Part shown: piece after piece, positions 8,218 to 14,565 of the stretch
Position numbering within the stretch: position 1 is the stretch's first letter
Layout of the letters: each line of letters opens with the position of its first letter
DNA from: Clostridium luticellarii
Lineage (GTDB): Bacteria; Bacillota; Clostridia; Clostridiales; Clostridiaceae
DNA length: 40,233 nt
Direction: 5' to 3'
NCBI RefSeq assembly: GCF_002995845.1
Contig: NZ_PVXP01000027.1
Span: 1-40,233 of the forward strand
Notes under the pieces: model-generated
Databases searched by the model: none
Told to the model about the DNA's origin: nothing
What the model saw: only the letters and a program-made list of their open reading frames with translations
Translations under genes and position numbers: made by a program

Positions 8218-10020
8218 TTATAAAACTTTAACGGCATCAAATTTGCACATATTTATACAATTACCGCATTTCAAGCATTTATCCGCATCTATTTCATGAG
8301 GCTTCTTAACTTCCCCGGTGATACACTTACCAGGGCAATTTTTTCTGCAGACATCACACCCTATACATTTCTCTTTATCTATGCCAAATGTAGTAAGCTC
8401 TTTACAAACTCCCGCCCTGCATCTTTTATTCCTTATATGTTCTTCAAATTCATCCCTGAAATATCTTATGGAAGCTATTACCGGATTAGCTGCACTCCTT
8501 CCCAGAGCACAAAGAGAAGCTTTGCTGGTCATAGAAGATATTTCAAGAAGTTCTTCTATATCCCCTTCTCTTCCTTTTCCAGCACATATGTCCGTCAATA
8601 TCTCCAGCATTCTCTTTATTCCTTCTCTGCATGGTACACATTTACCACAGGACTCTTCTGATAAAAATCCCAGATAATATCTAGTGACGTCCACCATACA
8701 GGTTCTGTCATCCATTACAATCATTCCACCGGATCCCATCATGGAATCAGCTTTTGTCAAAGTGTCATAATCAACTTGAAGATTCAGAAAATTTTCCGGA
8801 AGACATCCGCCGGAAGGTCCTCCTATCTGAACAGCTTTAAACTTCCTGTCATTTAAAACTCCGCCGCCTATATCAAATATTATCTCTTTCAAGGTGGTTC
8901 CCATAGGCACTTCTACAAGGCCTGTATTTTTGACTTTTCCAACCAGTGAAAACACTTTTGTTCCCTTGCTCTTTTCCATTGTACCTATAGAATGGTACCA
9001 GTCCCCGCCTTTTTCAATTATTATAGGTACATTGGCCCAGGTTTCCACGTTGTTCACAACAGTGGGCTTATCCCATAGACCTTTTTCAGTAGGAAATATA
9101 TAACTCGGCCATGGCTCTCCCACTTTTCCTTCTACAGAAGAGATAAGTGCAGTGGATTCACCGCATACAAATGCTCCGCCTCCTCTTACTATCTGTATAT
9201 CAAAGGAAAAATCACTTCCCAATATATTTTTACCCAGTAAATTCTTTTCTCTGGCTCCATCAATTGCCTTCTGCATATTTTTTATAGCAAGTCCATATTC
9301 ATCTCTTATATAGGCAAATCCAATTGTACTTCCCACTGCATAGGCGCAAATAGTCATGCCTTCTACGACACTGCTGGGATCACTCTCCATTATACTTCTG
9401 TCCATAAATGCTCCTGGATCTCCTTCATCACCATTGCATACCACATATTTGGGATCATCATCCACCACATATGCTGCTTTCCACTTTGTCCCTGTAGGGA
9501 ATCCAGCTCCTCCCCTGCCTCTGAGACCTGATTTCGACATTTCATCGATAACTTCTTCAGGTTTCATGCTCTCAATAACCTTTTTCAATGATTTATATCC
9601 ATTTCTGGAGATATAATCATCTATATTGTTTGGATCAATTTCTCCTGCATTTCTAAGGGCAATTTTATGCTGTTTGCTGTAAAATTGGCTTTTACGGTAA
9701 TCCTGAATTCTCTCTTTAGTGGATGGCTCAACATATAATAACTTCTTAATGATCTCTCCATTTATAAGTGTTTTTTCGACTATATTTTCCACATCTTCCA
9801 CTTTGACTCTAAAATATGCTATATTGTCTGGATATATTTTTACTACGGGTCCCTTTTGACATATACCATTGCATCCTGTGGATTTTATTTCAGAAACTAT
9901 ATCCACATCCGTATTATTGTATTTCTTAATTACCTTCTTAAATTCTTCCACAACCTGTGGACTATCTTTGGCCACGCACCCAGTTCCACAACATACATAA
10001 ACTTTTTTCTTTTCCGACAT
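8218..10020 (-). CDS. hytB: HytB-like flavoprotein subunit (NuoF type) of bifurcating hydrogenase
   Basis: A 600-residue NuoF-type protein. The N-terminus is a thioredoxin-like [2Fe-2S] domain (C11, C15, C50, C54). The central part has the FMN/NAD(P)H-binding glycine-rich motif GRGGAGFPTGTKW (168-180) and a second glycine-rich stretch (VRGGGAFVCGEST). Then comes the [4Fe-4S] motif SCGKCVPC (C458, C461, C464), and a C-terminal two-cluster ferredoxin domain (CIGCDVCRKNCP, CLKCGNCINMC). It is the site where NAD(P)H, ferredoxin and hydrogen electrons meet in flavin-based bifurcation. ATG at 10020 follows a GAGGTGG site at 6 bases and overlaps the hytC stop codon by one base, implying coupled translation. 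Family identity is very secure; NADP preference is inferred. Confidence 0.93.
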   Translation of the reverse strand: MSEKKKVYVCCGTGCVAKDSPQVVEEFKKVIKKYNNTDVDIVSEIKSTGCNGICQKGPVVKIYPDNIAYFRVKVEDVENIVEKTLINGEIIKKLLYVEPSTKERIQDYRKSQFYSKQHKIALRNAGEIDPNNIDDYISRNGYKSLKKVIESMKPEEVIDEMSKSGLRGRGGAGFPTGTKWKAAYVVDDDPKYVVCNGDEGDPGAFMDRSIMESDPSSVVEGMTICAYAVGSTIGFAYIRDEYGLAIKNMQKAIDGAREKNLLGKNILGSDFSFDIQIVRGGGAFVCGESTALISSVEGKVGEPWPSYIFPTEKGLWDKPTVVNNVETWANVPIIIEKGGDWYHSIGTMEKSKGTKVFSLVGKVKNTGLVEVPMGTTLKEIIFDIGGGVLNDRKFKAVQIGGPSGGCLPENFLNLQVDYDTLTKADSMMGSGGMIVMDDRTCMVDVTRYYLGFLSEESCGKCVPCREGIKRMLEILTDICAGKGREGDIEELLEISSMTSKASLCALGRSAANPVIASIRYFRDEFEEHIRNKRCRAGVCKELTTFGIDKEKCIGCDVCRKNCPGKCITGEVKKPHEIDADKCLKCGNCINMCKFDAVKVL

Positions 10021-10511
10021 TATTTTCCACCTCTGTATTCCTGAATAATTTCCTGTACCAATTTAGGTGTTAAATTACCATAGTACTTGTTATTGATCAT
10101 CATGACTGGCGCCAGAGCACATGCCCCTACACAATTGACCGTGTTTATTGAAAATTTAAAATCTTCCGTTGTCTCTCCCTGCCTTATACCTATCTCTTTA
10201 TAAAGTGTATCAAGTATAGATGCAGAGCTCGCCACATGACAAGCTGTTCCATCGCAGACTGTTATTATATTTTCACCCTTTGGAGTGAGGCTTAATGCCT
10301 TATAGAAAGTAGCCATACTATATAATTTACTTAAAGAAGTGTCCAAATACTGTGCCAGGTTTTTCAAAGCTTCCTTCGGTATATACTTATACTTTCTCTG
10401 TATATCCTGAAGTATTGCAAGAGTATACCTTTCCTCCTTGGGATATTTTTCAATTACATCTCTAGCCGATAGATCATTTTCCCCTAAATTTTCTGCTAGT
10501 GCATTAAACAT
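10020..10511 (-). CDS. hytC: HytC-like thioredoxin-fold [2Fe-2S] subunit (NuoE type)
   Basis: A 163-residue NuoE-family subunit. The N-terminal helical half (YPKEERYTLAILQDIQ) and the thioredoxin-like C-terminal half are typical, and four cysteines in CDGTAC and CVGAC bind a [2Fe-2S] cluster. It forms the electron-transfer partner of HytB. ATG at 10511 follows GGAAGGGG at 9 bases; a nearer upstream ATG is out of frame and stops at once. It is the first hydrogenase gene, 96 bases after fdhD. That gap holds no convincing promoter or terminator, so the hydrogenase genes are probably co-transcribed with moeA-mobB-fdhD. Confidence 0.9.
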   Translation of the reverse strand: MFNALAENLGENDLSARDVIEKYPKEERYTLAILQDIQRKYKYIPKEALKNLAQYLDTSLSKLYSMATFYKALSLTPKGENIITVCDGTACHVASSASILDTLYKEIGIRQGETTEDFKFSINTVNCVGACALAPVMMINNKYYGNLTPKLVQEIIQEYRGGK

Positions 10512-10607
10512 TAAACATTTCCCCTTCCCTTAAATATTGATTTGATTTTATGTAAATTAAATTACTTATGCTGTAAATAATTTTAAAACCTGCAACACAC
10601 AATACAT

Positions 10608-11396
10608 CTACTTTATTCGCTGAGGATTTGTATATATATTCATTCTGCGTCCCCTCACAAAACCAAGTAAGGTAAGATTGAGCTCTTCTGCAAATTTTAT
10701 TGAAAGATCTGTAGGTGCCGATTTAGATGCCACTATTGGTACTCCAAGCCTGGCAATCTTAAGCATCATTTCAAAAGAAACTCTGCTGCTCACAAATAAC
10801 ATCTTATCTCTTAAAGAAATTTTTTTTATAAGAGATTCCCCTGTTAATTTATCTAAAGCATTATGCCTGGCTACATCCTCGCAAATGAATATTACATCAT
10901 TTTCATCGCAAAGAACTGCACATTGAACCCCTCCAGTGATTTTAAAGGCCTCAGAATAAGAAAGACTTTTCTTCATCAGCTCATAAATTTTTCCCGAATC
11001 TATATGAATATTATCCCCTTTTATTTTATCTATTCCCATAGAATCCATTATATGTGAGAAAATTTCCCCTTGTCTGCATCCATTGAAATTGTGATATAGC
11101 ATCTGTTTTGAATGGAGTGAACTGTCAAAACTTCCATCTTTGAGAACCACTTTAGAAATTCCATTCTTACTGTCCACTTCAATAGATTTTATCTGATCAA
11201 AATCTGTTATAATTCCCCTAAAAGCCAAAAATCCTACTGTTAGTTCTTTTATTTTCTCAGGTGTACACAAAAGCGTCGTCAAATATCGTCCATTTAAAAA
11301 AATATTTAAAGGATATTCACAGACCGCTGATTCATCAATCAACTGTTTGTATTCTCCCTCATATTTAGTAACTTTAAATTTCATGGTTTTATTCAT
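10608..11396 (-). CDS. fdhD: FdhD-like sulfurtransferase for formate dehydrogenase
   Basis: A 262-residue FdhD-family protein. FdhD moves sulfur to the Mo/W-bis-MGD cofactor of formate dehydrogenase, which is needed for activity. Family signatures present are TGGVQCA, CEDVARHNALDK, and SSRVSFEMM with SAPTDLS. The central sulfur-relay motif normally reads CxxC; here only one cysteine is seen (NGCRQG), so the relay may rely on the first cysteine alone. ATG at 11396 has a GGGGG site at about 9 bases and overlaps mobB by 8 bases. Its place between cofactor genes and hydrogenase genes fits a formate dehydrogenase/hydrogenase complex, although fdhA itself is not in this window. Confidence 0.9.
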   Translation of the reverse strand: MNKTMKFKVTKYEGEYKQLIDESAVCEYPLNIFLNGRYLTTLLCTPEKIKELTVGFLAFRGIITDFDQIKSIEVDSKNGISKVVLKDGSFDSSLHSKQMLYHNFNGCRQGEIFSHIMDSMGIDKIKGDNIHIDSGKIYELMKKSLSYSEAFKITGGVQCAVLCDENDVIFICEDVARHNALDKLTGESLIKKISLRDKMLFVSSRVSFEMMLKIARLGVPIVASKSAPTDLSIKFAEELNLTLLGFVRGRRMNIYTNPQRIK

Positions 11397-11928
11397 TCTG
11401 CGGCACCCCCATAAAATTTTTTTCTATAAAGCCCGTTATCCTATCTGTATCATTCAAATTAAATACCGGAATATCCGATTTGATTTTTTCAGTACTTACA
11501 ATGGCAACAATATTTGTAAAATTGTATTCAGGATTCTTATACAGCAGCTGTGACTTTCCAGTCCTCCTATACACTTCTATCTTTGGAAATTCATTGTCCT
11601 TAAAACCCTCTACTATAATAATGTCTGCATCTTTAAAAAATACCAGCAGTTCATCTATACTGTTTTCCCTATGTAATTTTTTTATCATGGCCATCTTGTT
11701 GTCCGACGCAATAACCACGTTGTCCGCACCCGCCTCAGTAAATCTATAGCTGTCTTTTCCCGGATAATCTATTTGAAACTCACGGACATCGTATTTTATC
11801 ACACCCACCTCATAACCTCTGCTCTTTAAAACCTTTACTATTCCTTCTATCAGGGTTGTTTTTCCTGAGTTGGAGGTGGAAGAAACTACTGAGATCACAG
11901 GTTTTTTATTTAAATATGAATTTTCCAT
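11389..11928 (-). CDS. mobB: MobB-like molybdopterin-guanine dinucleotide GTPase
   Basis: A 179-residue P-loop protein with Walker A STSNSGKTT near residue 17 and the MobB signature IIIVEGFKDNEFPKIEV. MobB supports formation of the molybdopterin guanine dinucleotide used by formate dehydrogenases. ATG at 11928 follows GGAGAGG at 6 bases. The start lies inside the end of moeA (23-base overlap) and the stop inside fdhD, so the three genes are translationally coupled. No mobA is present in the window. Cytoplasmic. Confidence 0.9.
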   Translation of the reverse strand: MENSYLNKKPVISVVSSTSNSGKTTLIEGIVKVLKSRGYEVGVIKYDVREFQIDYPGKDSYRFTEAGADNVVIASDNKMAMIKKLHRENSIDELLVFFKDADIIIVEGFKDNEFPKIEVYRRTGKSQLLYKNPEYNFTNIVAIVSTEKIKSDIPVFNLNDTDRITGFIEKNFMGVPQNE

Positions 11929-13105
11929 TTAGAACCTCTCCAGCCTTTGCAGTTTTAATTCCCTTTTTCATAATTACCACACCATTGCATCGGGTCAGTG
12001 TAAAAAGCGCATTGGAACTCTGTGAACCCATATTATATGCATAATATTTTCCATCCTGTTTTTTTATATTTACATAGATACAATTATCTCTATCACCCTT
12101 GGATTTAAAATTGTCCTTCAAAATTACAGGAAATTGTTCAGTGACAACATCTCTTCTCCCCATCATTTTTTTTATGGCTGGAGCTACAAACATTTCAAAG
12201 GTATTCATAACGGCCAGTGGATTCCCTGGAAGCCCAAAAAACAATTTATCCTTAAAAGTGGCGAAAGTAACCGGCTTGCCAGGCTTAACTTTTACAGAAT
12301 TAAATTTTATATCTGCTCCTATCTTTTCTATCACTTCTTCTATAAAATCATAATCTCCTACAGAAACTCCTCCAGAGCTTATAACTATATCGCCTTCCTC
12401 AAAAGCGGATTTAACAGCATCAAAAATTTTGTCTTTGTCATCTTTGATTATTCCATAGGACTTTACACACGCATTTAAGTTTTTAATAAGAGTCACCAGT
12501 AAATATTCATTACAATTTCTAATCTTCCCCCTGGTTATTTTTTCATCTATATTTATCAGTTCATCCCCTGTAATTATAAGTACAATTTTGGGTAATTTAT
12601 GACAAATTATCTCATTATACCCCAGAGAAGCCAACATTCCTATTTCTGAAGGCCGCAAAAATTTACCGCTCTTAAAAACAATACTGCCTTTTTCTATTTC
12701 CTCTCCTGCTTTCAATATGTTGTTTCCCGTATGTACATTTTCAAATACCTGAAGTTCATCTCCTTCTGTTTTCACCTTTTCCACTTGAATAACCGCATCC
12801 GCCCCCGGTGGAACCGCAGCTCCTGTCATTATCTTTACGGCTTCTCCTGCCTTTATCTCTTCATTCCAAAAATCCCCCGCTTTTATAGAGCCTGTAATTT
12901 TAAATTTGGATAACCCATCTACAGTATGACTGCTTTTTAGAGCATATCCGTCCATACAGCACTTGTCAAAAGGAGGCAAGTCATCCCTTGAAACTACATT
13001 CTCTGCCAGCACCCTTTTAAAAGATTCAATCAAGGAAACTCTCTCGCCCTCAAGTACCGCTGTATTATCCAATATTATGTCCAAAGCCCTGCATGTTTCT
13101 ATCAA
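11906..13105 (-). CDS. moeA: MoeA-like molybdopterin molybdenumtransferase
   Basis: A 399-residue MoeA family protein that inserts molybdenum or tungsten into molybdopterin. It shows the opening pattern (ALDIIL), DLPPFDKCCMDGYAL, GEEIEKGSIV, the MoCF-binding-domain motif SSGGVSVGDYDF and the GLPGNPLA motif. The start is TTG at 13105, after a GGGGGG site at about 11 bases; an ATG at 13112 is out of frame. The weak start codon, the long leader and the terminator in that leader suggest expression is held low or is conditional. It is the first gene of the operon that ends with hytE2. The metal used cannot be told from the sequence; tungsten is plausible for acetogen formate dehydrogenases. Confidence 0.92.
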   Translation of the reverse strand: MIETCRALDIILDNTAVLEGERVSLIESFKRVLAENVVSRDDLPPFDKCCMDGYALKSSHTVDGLSKFKITGSIKAGDFWNEEIKAGEAVKIMTGAAVPPGADAVIQVEKVKTEGDELQVFENVHTGNNILKAGEEIEKGSIVFKSGKFLRPSEIGMLASLGYNEIICHKLPKIVLIITGDELINIDEKITRGKIRNCNEYLLVTLIKNLNACVKSYGIIKDDKDKIFDAVKSAFEEGDIVISSGGVSVGDYDFIEEVIEKIGADIKFNSVKVKPGKPVTFATFKDKLFFGLPGNPLAVMNTFEMFVAPAIKKMMGRRDVVTEQFPVILKDNFKSKGDRDNCIYVNIKKQDGKYYAYNMGSQSSNALFTLTRCNGVVIMKKGIKTAKAGEVLNGKFIFK

Positions 13106-13130
13106 AGTCCATTCCCCCCAAAATTTTAGT

Positions 13131-13169
13131 CAAAAATCACAGTTTCCATGATTTCATGGAACTGTGAAC
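13131..13169 (-). terminator. Intrinsic terminator-like hairpin in the moeA leader
   Basis: On the minus strand the arms TCACAGTTCCATGA (13167-13154) and TCATGGAAACTGTGA (13151-13137) form a long stem with one bulge and a two-base loop, followed by TTTTT (13136-13132). It lies about 25 bases upstream of the moeA start. Two smaller hairpins (GCTGG/CCAGC at 13202-13187 and CAGC/GCTG at 13183-13174) come just before it. It could attenuate moeA, or be the end of a decayed mobile element. Confidence 0.6.
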
Positions 13170-13192
13170 TCAGCAGCTTGCTGTCGGCTGGT

Positions 13193-13348
13193 TTACTCCA
13201 GCATATTGTGCTTTCTCATGGTAAGTTTGTCCAAATACGATGTTAAAATTTTAGGATTATTCAGAAAATCCTGCTCATATCAATCTTTTCGGTACATGAA
13301 TTCCTTATTTGTCCTGCTATTAACCAGCTTCAGCCTAATTATCTTCAT
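13193..13348 (-). other. Short leader ORF with an in-frame TGA (remnant or possible leader peptide)
   Basis: The minus strand reads ATG at 13348 through 22 codons, a TGA at 13282-13280, then 28 more open codons to a TAA at 13195-13193. The two parts begin MKIIRLKLVNSRTNKEF and YEQDFLNNPKILTSYLDKL. They look like ordinary protein sequence, so the most economical reading is a decayed gene fragment of unknown origin. A 6-bp hairpin (13253-13258 with 13267-13272) begins a few bases after the TGA, so read-through or selenocysteine insertion is conceivable but unsupported. There is no clear ribosome binding site at the ATG, which lies only about 13 bases after the predicted transcription start. No family is recognised. 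Confidence 0.25.
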
Positions 13349-13360
13349 CCATCTATTACA

Positions 13361-13396
13361 TAAGTCTATTTTAAAAGATTCAGAATCTTAAGTCAA
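13361..13396 (-). promoter_or_regulatory. Sigma-A promoter of the moeA-hyt operon
   Basis: On the minus strand TTGACT (13396-13391), 17 bases, TAAAAT (13373-13368); the start is expected near 13361, giving a leader of about 255 bases. The spacer contains a perfect 15-base palindrome, AAGATTCAGAATCTT (13375-13389), a good position for a repressor. Confidence 0.65.
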
Positions 13397-13398
13397 GT

Positions 13399-13416
13399 TT
13401 GTTATTTATTTAACAT
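13399..13416. promoter_or_regulatory. Rex-like operator upstream of the moeA promoter
   Basis: TTGTTATTTATTTAACAT matches the clostridial Rex pattern TTGTTAANNNNTTAACAA at 12 of 14 specified bases. It abuts the -35 element of the moeA promoter. Rex senses the NADH/NAD ratio and commonly controls fermentation and hydrogenase genes, so the assignment is sensible but unproven. Confidence 0.4.
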
Positions 13417-13437
13417 TCCATATTTTCTGAATTAAAT

Positions 13438-13486
13438 GATTCTTATGTTTATTCCCGCTTTGCCTGTTCAGATAAAGTGATTCTTA
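13438..13486. repeat. Two GATTCTTA direct repeats upstream of moeA
   Basis: GATTCTTA occurs at 13438-13445 and 13479-13486, 41 bases apart (about four helical turns). A related half-site is part of the palindrome at 13375-13389. They may be operator sites for a regulator of the moeA-hyt operon. Confidence 0.3.
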
Positions 13487-13527
13487 GATTCAAATAGAGT
13501 TTGCTTATCCGGATAAAATTGCAATAT

Positions 13528-13553
13528 AAAAAAGAGAGACTTTTGATCTCTCT
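13528..13553 (-). terminator. Terminator of the 6S RNA
   Basis: On the minus strand AGAGAGA (13553-13547), a 7-base loop, TCTCTCT (13539-13533), then TTTTT. It is a classical intrinsic terminator and separates the 6S RNA from the moeA promoter region. Confidence 0.85.
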
Positions 13554-13775
13554 TACAATTATAATCTGCTAGATTATATCATCCAAAATACCGTTAACTT
13601 TATTTTGACACCTATGCCGCCATAGGTGGAGGTTCTCACAGATGTTTCCATCTTCCTGAAAACAATTTCCTCAGGATGCATGTACTCACCTAAATATTGA
13701 ACTTCCGTTTAAATAATGTAGGTTCAAAACTAAAGTTTGCGAATATCTCAGAACCTTTATCGTATTTTATTTATT
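13528..13775 (-). ncRNA. ssrS: 6S RNA
   Basis: An independent RNA of about 248 bases between surE and moeA. It has its own consensus promoter and terminator. Three segments match well-known 6S RNA segments of Escherichia coli, as recalled from memory, in the same order: TCTGAGATATTCGCAA (from 13752), AGGTGAGTACATGC (from 13691) and GGCGGCAT (13621-13614). Many short helices are visible, for example TCCTGA/TCAGGA, AGATG/CATCT and CACCTATG/CATAGGTG. 6S RNA binds the housekeeping RNA polymerase holoenzyme and mimics an open promoter, damping transcription in stationary phase. A covariance search was not possible here, so a different abundant RNA cannot be excluded. Confidence 0.7.
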
Positions 13776-13781
13776 GATGTA

Positions 13782-13810
13782 ATTATACAATAAGCTCTCT
13801 ATTATGTCAA
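13782..13810 (-). promoter_or_regulatory. Consensus sigma-A promoter of the 6S RNA
   Basis: On the minus strand TTGACA (13810-13805), exactly 17 bases, TATAAT (13787-13782), with TG one base before the -10. It begins about 10 bases after the surE stop codon. Perfect consensus is typical of highly transcribed stable RNA genes. Confidence 0.85.
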
Positions 13811-13820
13811 TTGGAAATTA

Positions 13821-14522
13821 TTACACAGAAAACAATCCAGCTACCTTATCCATTATATTGTAATTTGTCAAATCATAATGCAGTGGAGTCAGAGTTGCAT
13901 AGCCATCATTTATATAGTATACATCTGTATTTCCGCCACATTCCTTTGACTCCAAAATATCCCTTTTATATTTAAATCCCATGCTGCAGACCTTTATACC
14001 CTTTATTTTCTCCATTGGCAGAGGGGGAATATTCAAATTCAAAACCACATCATCTTTTCTATATTTGTCCCTGGCTATATCAAACACTTTCAATGCATAT
14101 TCTGCAGCTATATTATAATCATAATTGCCACCTTTGGTATCCAGTGATACAGCTATAGAAGGCACTTTACATACAGATGCTTCAACCGCTGCAGAAACAG
14201 TACCAGAATACAACACATCTATTCCAAGATTAAATCCATCGTTTATTCCAGAAATAACCATATCTATATTTTTAAATTTATCAAGACCAACTCTTACACA
14301 ATCTGCGGGAGTGCCATTTATACTGTACGCTTTTGAAGAGATGTCCGGAATTTTTACCTCCTCCGCCACTAAAGATTCCCTGGTGGTTATGGAATGCCCG
14401 CTTCCACTTCTCTGCATGCTGGGTGCGGCAATTATAATTTCGTTATCCCTTTCAAAATGCTTTGCTAAAACATGCAGACCTTCTGCATTTACTCCATCGT
14501 CGTTAGTAAGTAATAATTTCAT
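13821..14522 (-). CDS. surE: 5'/3'-nucleotidase SurE
   Basis: A 233-residue SurE family phosphatase that dephosphorylates nucleoside monophosphates, usually linked to stationary-phase survival. The N-terminal LLLTNDDGVNAEG carries the metal-binding aspartate pair (D8, D9). RSGSGHSIT supplies the conserved serine and SGINDGFN the conserved asparagine. ATG at 14522 follows AGGAGG at 7 bases. It is 43 bases after addB on the same strand, so the two may be co-transcribed. The 6S RNA promoter starts directly after its stop codon. Length and motifs are normal. Confidence 0.95.
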   Translation of the reverse strand: MKLLLTNDDGVNAEGLHVLAKHFERDNEIIIAAPSMQRSGSGHSITTRESLVAEEVKIPDISSKAYSINGTPADCVRVGLDKFKNIDMVISGINDGFNLGIDVLYSGTVSAAVEASVCKVPSIAVSLDTKGGNYDYNIAAEYALKVFDIARDKYRKDDVVLNLNIPPLPMEKIKGIKVCSMGFKYKRDILESKECGGNTDVYYINDGYATLTPLHYDLTNYNIMDKVAGLFSV

Positions 14523-14565
14523 ATTCTATCCTCCTGTAAAATTGATTTTTCTATCTGGATTAAAA

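Noticed and set aside
10512-10607. A separate promoter for hytC
   Set aside because: TTTACA with 17 bases to TACATA is a poor match, and no terminator separates fdhD from hytC; co-transcription is more likely.
13131-13202. An IS200/IS605-type element end or its associated RNA
   Set aside because: Clustered hairpins are suggestive, but no transposase or TnpB fragment could be recognised, so the call was not made.
13164-13391. A 75-codon plus-strand frame upstream of moeA
   Set aside because: No ribosome binding site and hydrophobic low-information sequence; it overlaps the moeA promoter and leader on the other strand.
13600-13700. An M-box (magnesium) or molybdenum cofactor riboswitch downstream of surE
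   Set aside because: The GGTGAG start resembles an M-box, but the remaining conserved blocks are absent; the 6S RNA blocks, independent promoter and terminator explain the region better.
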